From NCBI GenBank assembly GCA_933228895.1, contig OW121846.1, forward strand, positions 109,199,054 through 109,263,053: a DNA stretch of 64,000 nt, read 5' to 3'. Position 1 is the first letter of the stretch. The number at the start of each line of letters is the position of its first letter. The notes below the pieces were generated by a model. That model did not search any database. It was given only the letters and a program-made list of their open reading frames with translations, and was not told where the DNA came from. Shown piece after piece: positions 57,664 to 64,000 of the stretch. A program made the position numbers and the translations under genes. This stretch comes from Platycnemis pennipes. Its lineage: Eukaryota; Arthropoda; Insecta; Odonata; Platycnemididae.

Positions 57664-58763
57664 TAAAGGTCCAACACTTGTTTTGTTATGCTTTTTATCA
57701 TCACAACAAAGTCGCCAAAGTTTTCTGTTGCCTTAGAATCATAAATATCCCTAAAATTATACAATTCATCATGGTTTCGATTATTTTTCCTGTTAGCAGA
57801 AGTAATGGGAAAACCTACTTATATTTTCTGGTACATTTGCTAATTTGTGCATAATTTTCTATGTTTTCATAATACTGCCAAGGTTGATGTTATGTGAATA
57901 ATTCAAATTATCCCATTCAACAAGTTTTTATTTTATGATTCCTGACTTCATGGGTACATACAATTTTGAGTGAATGCATCGATAATTCACGGCACTGGAA
58001 TTTCACGGTAGTTACCTTCGTTCACTCTAGATCCTCCAGATGGTAGCACCACAGAGTGGCTACTGATAATCAATTTTCAAACTCCCTGACTTTTCCCTGA
58101 TTTGTCCCTGATGGCTTCACCAATTTCCCTGACCGATCACCAAAAGGTCTCCTATTATCAGAATATTTTATTTCTGCTGAATTAAATTTTCGTAAAAACT
58201 AAGAAAATGTTAAAAGCTGAAATTAATACATTAAAAGCTATGAGAATGAAAAAATATATGGAACCTCCGCCCTAATGAAAAAATATATATTAAACCTTGA
58301 CAAGTTAAGCTCTCACACAAATTGTACACACTTTTAATATATTTTTCGCGGCCGTGTATCATATTTCCATGGCCGTGTATGTTCCCTTCGGTAAAATTAC
58401 AAATTGAAAATATCTAATTCTTCAAGGAAGAGGTGGCGTGTCGTGGTAGTTCTGGGAAGTTGAAGATTACTGAAAAGGCATCGAAGGGAAAGTTAATGGC
58501 AAATTGACTGGTGGACTCCGGCACAGGTATCACTAAGCTATGCGAAAAATATAAACCAAAGCCAAGTTCTAGGGCTGGATCAAAATCAGATGTCACGAGT
58601 TTTAAAAGCGAATAACAACTTGATGAATGTGTCATAACCCCTTGTTTGTAAGAGGGAACCAAAAATGTAAAAATATTTGTACAAACAAACAAAACATAAT
58701 CGCACCACTGCGAGCGAAAACAGGAGGTAATTAGCAAGGGCAGCGTCATATTTAGGAATGCCT
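57664..58763. other. MTMR14 intron sequence
   Basis: AT-rich. 58060-58150 contains ctgacttttccctgatttgt and similar words typical of hAT-like ends, so another terminal fragment is likely. An open frame at 57468-57854 overlaps the end of the hAT element and has no domain. Confidence 0.4.
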
Positions 58764-58848
58764 TAAGGTTGAATGAAAAAAACACTGCGATTCCACATTA
58801 AATTTCCACATTTTATGTGAATCGCAGTGTTTTTTTCATTCAACCTTA
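58764..58848. repeat. Perfect 30-bp hairpin flanked by direct repeats
   Basis: 58764-58793 (taaggttgaatgaaaaaaac…gattc) is exactly reverse-complementary to 58819-58848, with a 25-bp loop. The 12-mer tttaggaatgcc occurs at 58751-58762, just left of the hairpin, and again at 58887-58898. Confidence 0.95.
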
Positions 58849-59438
58849 TGGAGAAGTTCCACAAAGTTACGCCCGAGACCGTTTTTTTAGGAATGCCATA
58901 TTTGAGGTGGTTTGTGACCTGACCAAATTGCTTCGAGAGGGAGCTAAGGGGGCCATTCAATAATTACATCGAGCATGAAATTGGGGAGGGGAGGAGAACT
59001 CTTCTTATGGTCTCGTGAAAGGGGGTATGGAAATCGAAGGTACTTGTAAACAAAATCATGTAAGATTTTGTTTACAAGTGTGATTGTACTTGTATTACCA
59101 TTTAAAAATCATCGTCTCGTATTTTTAGAATTGCAAGCACGTATTTACTACAAGCTAGTGAGCTAGAACTACCTCTCAACCCGAGTCTCGGAAGTTAAAA
59201 AAAAAACGTGAGGTAAAATCTTATGAAAAACACAGCCTTGGATTCCTTGCGATGAGCAGAACACAGGGTGATCATAAATTTTAACACTACTAGGTAAATA
59301 TCGCATTAAGGATATACAAAATGGATACTCTTTAAGATAGATGGATACTCTACTCAAAAAAGATATAGTAGCAATGTTATAACCATTGCTTTGTGATTTA
59401 GATAAAATATTATAAACTGCAGAAATTAAAGATCTTAC
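58849..59438. other. MTMR14 intron next to the catalytic exon
   Basis: Contains a short inverted repeat (ttgtaaacaaaatcatg / caagattttgtttacaag type) near 59046-59080. No gene recognised. Confidence 0.45.
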
Positions 59439-59767
59439 CTGGGTACAACACTGAATTCATCTTCAACAATGTGCTTAAGGAAATAGAAGCAGAAGAAGAA
59501 GATCTCCTCTCCTTTACTTAAACGATCCTCCAAGTTATGGCCAAATAGCATCCAGTCGTAGGCAATGGTCAAATATAATATTTGGGTTGGATTAAGTGAT
59601 TGATGTATAACTCCATCAGCCCAAAGAGAAAGTCTTAATAATGACACAAAGAGTGGAGTACGGTCCCACCCACTGATACAGTGGATTAGCAGACCAGTAC
59701 TATTTTCTTGAAGGTATCGTAGGAGCAGCTTTAGGTAGTTCTGGGTGAGCTTAACCAAGTCCCAGCC
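59439..59767 (-). CDS. MTMR14: MTMR14 catalytic exon (myotubularin-type phosphatase active site)
   Basis: 329 bp between an acceptor (aaaatatttacag) at 59768 and a donor (CCCAG|GTAAGA) at 59438. The frame starts GWDLVKLTQNYLKLLL. Residues 32-41 of the exon are HCISGWDRTP, the C-x5-R phosphatase loop in the CISGWDR form that marks MTMR14, whereas most myotubularins have CSDGWDR. It continues LFVSLLRLSLWADG, LYLTIAYDWMLFGHNLEDRL and a GEEIFFFCFYFLKH block, all strongly like MTMR14/Jumpy. In other animals this enzyme removes the 3-phosphate from PI3P and PI(3,5)P2 and affects autophagy and muscle. Cys and Arg are both present, so this part is intact. The exon ends in phase 2, matching 51159. The N-terminal half of the protein is not visible in the window. 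Confidence 0.95.
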
Positions 59768-60255
59768 CTGTAAATATTTTATTAATTATTATTAATGTTA
59801 ATGATAATAATTATTGACCATGACTGACATTAATACTTCTTTCAAAGATGAGTCACACATATCAGTAGCATGCAAGATTAAAACCTCAAAAGCTCACGAA
59901 AATATGATTTTCACAAAAACATCACAAACTAACTTATTAACTAAGGTATCATAACATATAGATGACTCACTGAGTCAACACCACAACTCATTCAAGATGG
60001 CTAGCACAGAGTTGAGCTGCGTACACAGCCTTAACAAACATCCTCTATAAAACTCTTAAAAATCCACGAAAATATTTTCACCATTTCTAAAAGTTAGGAA
60101 TTGTATTTGACCACCTCTGGCAATAGACCATTTTAGTGGAGCTCCATTCTATTGTTCCTGCAAGGATTGTTTTCCTGCATTTACCGTTTGCCACTCTTGG
60201 TCCCAAATGAAGTTCCACTTAGATAATGAAATTTCATTCCAGCATCCATTGTTCC
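59768..60255. other. MTMR14 intron upstream of the catalytic exon
   Basis: AT-rich sequence up to the cag target copy of the GGGGG-ended element. Nothing recognised. Confidence 0.5.
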
Positions 60256-61231
60256 CAGGGGGGTAAGTCTGTAACTTTAGGCGCTTCGTTTAGGAGAAAG
60301 AGTTCTCTACCAAAGTTTTCTCCCGACCGAAGTCTGTAACTGGGTGGAGAAAACTTTTTCTACTGACCGGAAGGGAGAAAACTCTCGTTATGAAAAATTT
60401 GTAAGGCGAAGCTGATGAACTTCGTAAGGACCAATGGAAAGTCTCGTACCTTAAAATCATGGTGGCCACAGCTGTTTTGCCTCGGTAATTTTGTAAACAA
60501 ACCTTTGAACAATTAGGAATGGAGCTCAATGAGGTTATGAGAGTGATTTTTTCGTTATTTGCTTTCGCTAATACTTGCGTGACATCGTGGACATGTGTGC
60601 ATTTAAAGCCAGTGGTATGAAGTACCGTCGTTTGCCTCAAAATTTCGATTGATATGAATACAACGAGAATAAGTGAGAGATATTTACTTTGAATCCTTTG
60701 TTTATGATACTTATTAATGCGGAGTACGAAGGTTAGTTTATCGGAGCGAGGCACAAATCTAGAGAATTTTCCTTATCGGGAATTACTTACCCTTGATTTA
60801 ATAGTTCGTTTTAAGTGCATTATAGGGAATGGACTTCCCAGCGTACGATAGTATACTGGCAATAATTAATTACGTTATAACAAGAATAGTTGATGTCTTG
60901 TTTTCAAGACCAATAGTACGAAGCTCGCTTATCCACGTCATGCTGTTGGATGTTAGGTAAAAGGAAGTTGAAGCATTACTTATCTTATTTTCGCCACAAG
61001 TATCGCTGAATTTTGAAAGTCGTAACCCTTAAGCATAAAAATGCTCACATTTACCTCTCTACCAACATTCACCGGTTTAAGTGCTGTGCTATGATTTAGT
61101 TATTTTCATCGGACATTCAGCAAAATACATTGCAATAGTCTTTGTCAAGAAACAACACTAACATCAATATCAGAAGGAAATGTCAATATTTTTACCGTCA
61201 GTACATTCATTTAGGAATTTAAAGTGCAATG

Positions 61232-61740
61232 TTAAAACATAAAACTATCTTGATTGTCCTTCTTTGCTGAATAAATACATTGGGGGCATTCATGGGCATG
61301 ATTCCATAGTTCTATCCCATATATTAAATGGCAGTGGAATAAGGAAAGGTAGTTTGTTCGCAGGTAATCCTGAGAAATCTGAGTTTTTAATTTACAGAGC
61401 ATGTAGGTAACTCTCGACAATTTATTGGTAAGTTTTGATATATGAGGATCCCACTGTAATTTACGATCTAAATTAAAACCAAGCAGATGTAAGTTGTCAC
61501 AATGAATTGCCAATACACTAAATGAAAAGGCTGCCACCGGAGTTTTGTCCTTATTTAAAGCCAAACTATTTGCTTAAAACCACTTTGATGCTATTGACAT
61601 AACTGAACTGGAGAATTCACTTATAGTGCTAGACATCTCATTTACATCATGCACGCATGTGGTATCATCGGCGTAAATTAAATAATATACATGGAACATT
61701 GGAAGGCAAGAACAATGTAGGGCCGAGGCAATAAAATTAA
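61232..61740 (-). pseudogene. LINE reverse-transcriptase fragment nested in the GGGGG-ended element
   Basis: From about 61690 downward the minus strand reads LIYADDTTCVHDVNEMSSTI (catalytic YADD), then a stop shortly before the frame 61232-61564. That frame has LNKDKTPVAAFSFS, LLGFNLDRKLQWDPHISKLT, KLSRVTYMLCKL and a YGIELWNHA block. These are RT palm/thumb blocks of a jockey-like LINE. One in-frame TAA precedes ANSLALNKD. Only about 0.5 kb survives. Confidence 0.8.
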
Positions 61741-62312
61741 CATTAGTGTGTAAAAATCTGCTGCTTATAACTTCGGTAAACTATGCTTACTTGACTTATT
61801 ATCAGCACCTGCTATTCAAAACACTCAACACAAATGAACCAGCTTATTGATTTAAAAATCATTACCGTCCGACACCCAGCAATCTATGGAAAGGTATTAG
61901 TATAAGTTAAAGTGTTCTTTAATCATCACCATATCACATTCAATGCCAGCATAAAGTTTGTAAATGGCTATAATAATTCAAAGACCTGAATTTCTTCAAA
62001 TGTACTTTGTAGCCCTTTAACCTTTGTGGGCCACAATCAACTTTTGTGGCAGTATATAGTATAGCATTACCTGAATGTAATTCTCATGAACATAAACACT
62101 ATAACTACACCATCGTAACATAAAACCATTCTCAAGTCTCAAATACATAGTAAAAAAAAGACACAATGACCCTTGGTATTATACTTGCCCCATGTTATGC
62201 TAAAGAGATTTGATGAGCACTGAACTACGCTGCTACATTACGTTACAGAACGATGCAAATATATTAAGATAAAAAAAACTTCGGCACCAAATCAATAGCA
62301 AAGTATATATAC

Positions 62313-62447
62313 CTGGTTAAGGTATTGTTTCATTAACTTGAGAGCATCAGACCTAATAAACGCGTTCTCAAAGAAACACATCGCACAGTGAGTAAATTTC
62401 AACTCAGCAGGCACGTAAAAGGATTCGGAAATTGAACTATCTTGACT
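62313..62447 (-). other. Exon-like ORF in the GGGGG-ended element
   Basis: An acceptor-like ttaccagttag at 62448 and a donor-like ACCAG|GTATATA at 62312 enclose exactly 45 codons without a stop: SQDSSISESFYVPAELKFTH, then CAMCFFENAFIRSD and ALKLMKQYLNQ. It is phase 0 on both sides. I do not recognise it. It could be an exon of the element's own gene, as PIF/Harbinger genes often have introns, or an exon of an older host gene. Chance cannot be excluded for 45 codons. Confidence 0.25.
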
Positions 62448-62862
62448 CTAACTGGTAATTCGTATCGAGTAACAACACTATCTGTCACCTAATTTGCTAA
62501 TAAAATTCCTAAAACACTACTCAGGGCCGAAAAATAGCTTCTGACGATTCGCAGAGCAATGAATGTTTTGGAAAAATCAACAAATCACTGTCGAGATGCG
62601 CACTTTCTCCACGGGAGAAAAAGATACGTCGGGCTCTCGAGGGGGACGTAACTGAGGCGACCGTCTGGGGCGCCGGAAGTCGCTTGAGAGGGCTTACAGA
62701 CTTGGGTCGGGAGAATAGTTTTCTCCAGTCGACAAATTTGTCTCCTTTCTCCGGCGACAGGCGTTAGAGACTTCGGGCGGGCGACAACTCTCGCGCAGGC
62801 GCCACACGAAGCTCCTTTCTCCCGTTTTCGGGAGAAAACAGAGTTACAGACTTGCCCCCCAG

Positions 62863-63400
62863 ATGTATCATTTTACTGCAATAATAGTTAGCAAATCACA
62901 TCCCCAATGTAGCATTTCCTGCATGCATCAATTGAAAAAATCAAACTAAAAAATGAAGTACATATTTTAGTGCATAATTCGGATTGCCTTCTCTTTCAAA
63001 CTAAAAATTTATCGAAACAAGTATAAAGCCATGCTTTGCACATGGCAGTCAACTCAGTGTCCATGATTTCATCATTTCCGAACTTCACTTCACTGCTAGG
63101 ATGACTATTAGTTCTAACAATGGTGTAGAGTATGATTTTCTGATCACAAATTATGATGTTGGATTTCATATTTTTCCTTGCAATTTTTTGTTTATCATAA
63201 TTAAACATCTGAAATAATTCTACAGCATGGCTATAACACATGAAAGGTTGAACTGACTAGAAAAATAGCTAATATATTTGGCAATTTTTTGAAAAAATAC
63301 GTTGATACAATATTACAAATCACCTATTTTTCGGTCCCATGAAATTTGTAATGATGAGATCCTACTGCATTACGTATGTTTCATTCACCTATGTATACAA
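62863..63400. other. Unannotated sequence
   Basis: AT-rich. An 81-codon open frame at 62996-63241 (minus) has no recognisable motif and I do not call it. Confidence 0.4.
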
Positions 63401-63675
63401 TACCTATATTCTGCTCAAACTGAACTGACTTGTTTACAATTTGAAACTGCTTTACTAACATTAGGCCCATCACTACAAAGCCTCATCAAATATGCGTTCC
63501 TAAGAGCTCCATTTTTCATTGCTTCATGGATCTTTGCAACCAAGACCTTGGCAGTAGCTTTTCCTAAGAAGAATATTTCTAGCTGCTCAGTAACTTCTCT
63601 GTGCCTGATCAGACCCATATCATGCTCCAACAGCCACTTCCTTTGCCCTGCAGCATTCAAGGTTTCATCATGCCA
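63401..63675 (-). pseudogene. Second hAT-like (DUF4371-type) transposase fragment
   Basis: The minus-strand frame ends at 63415 and reads HREVTEQLEIFFLGKATAKV, LVAKIHEAMKN and YLMRLCSDGPNVSKAVSN. The F-GKATA...DGPNV order is the segment that lies between the FDESLNK and GSCGLH blocks in the transposase at 56155-57170. It is therefore an independent fragment of a related element and not part of the same copy. Confidence 0.6.
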
Positions 63676-64000
63676 TAAGGTAAAATGTTTCCCTCCATGT
63701 CTTTCATCTGAAGATTTTTGAAATCAAAATTGTATCCCCTTTATTACTAGCCTTTACGCTTTCCCTTGGTTGGTCTTCATTTTTATCATCAGTATATTCC
63801 CGTTCTTTGCGACATTTCGCGGAAGTCATCTGGAATAACGTATCGCATTTGTTTCAGAAGACGAAAAGAGACCGTGGAAGTGGTGGAAGGGATCCTGCCT
63901 TGGAGGGTGTTTTCTTTCATCTGATATAATGTCCTCATCGAAAAACAAGAAGGTACTACTCACTGATAAATCCCTTAGGGATGGTGTTACAATCAAATAT
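63676..64000. other. Right window edge, nothing recognised
   Basis: No coding exon of MTMR14 or other gene could be identified here. Confidence 0.4.

Larger units (their letters stand above)
60259..62859. mobile_element. 2.6-kb DNA transposon with GGGGG termini, PIF/Harbinger-like
   Basis: The left end GGGGGTAAGTCTGTAACTTT and inverted right end GGGGGCAAGTCTGTAACTCT match at 18 of 20 positions. A 3-bp direct repeat cag flanks them (60256-60258 and 62860-62862). The word gtctgtaac recurs inside each end (near 60332, and inverted near 62694), and both ends are rich in ggagaaaac/gttttctcc. A 3-bp target duplication with G-rich ends points to PIF/Harbinger. I did not identify its transposase; a LINE fragment occupies part of the interior. 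Confidence 0.65.

Noticed and set aside
58414..58785. 123-codon minus-strand frame
   Set aside because: No motif, hydrophobic and low in coding character; it runs into the hairpin at 58764.
62996..63241. 81-codon minus-strand frame as an upstream MTMR14 exon
   Set aside because: It has none of the conserved N-terminal MTMR14 blocks and no convincing splice sites.

Overview
The window looks like a piece of a large, AT-rich animal nuclear genome, most likely an arthropod and probably an insect. It has widely spaced exons with GT-AG splice sites, no operons, and mobile elements of nearly every eukaryotic class. I could not place the species. The only host gene I recognise with confidence is an orthologue of MTMR14 (Jumpy/EDTP-type myotubularin-related phosphatase) on the minus strand. 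Four coding exons are visible: 59439-59767 (catalytic exon with the HCISGWDRTP loop), 50956-51159, 47761-47973 and the terminal exon 20336-20495. All three junctions between them are phase 2, so they join in frame without a gap. The 5' part of the gene was not found and probably lies beyond the right edge. The last intron is about 27 kb, and all introns are packed with transposons.

Layout from left to right. 1-1327 is repeated, apparently without change, at 14966-16292. 1334-1424 (minus) looks like the first coding exon of an unidentified gene whose remainder lies off the left edge. 2347-7131 is a nearly complete mag-like Ty3/gypsy retrotransposon with 136-bp LTRs, a 5-bp target duplication and a tRNA-Ser-type primer site, broken by one frameshift in reverse transcriptase. 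7361-8345 is a composite minisatellite of 36-bp and 44-bp units. 12459-14000 is a Penelope-like remnant (GIY-YIG endonuclease) between long inverted repeats. 16293-20335 is the 3' flank of MTMR14.

The last MTMR14 intron (20496-47760) holds a TTAA MITE candidate, an unidentified exon-like ORF (21491-21828), an R2/R4-like LINE remnant, an intron-containing transposase remnant (24838-25392), a decayed piggyBac (26029-29523), a cluster of tRNA-derived SINEs, a TTAA element studded with a 20-bp perfect palindrome (31354-32521), a 164-bp TTAA MITE, two pogo/Tigger-type elements whose interior is replaced by GATAA-rich arrays (36679-38335 and 41672-43192), and a 5S-rRNA-derived sequence (45943-46064).

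The introns between 47974 and 59438 carry a second, identical 164-bp MITE, two further Tigger relatives, a hAT-like (DUF4371-type) element and a perfect hairpin. Upstream of the catalytic exon lies a 2.6-kb element with GGGGG termini and a 3-bp target duplication (60259-62859) that contains a LINE fragment. A second hAT-like fragment sits at the right edge.

I see no prokaryotic features, no CRISPR array and no convincing new gene system. The points most worth following are the hairpin-bearing TTAA families, the GATAA-array Tigger derivatives, the perfect 1.3-kb duplication (which may be an assembly artefact) and two unassigned exon-like ORFs.
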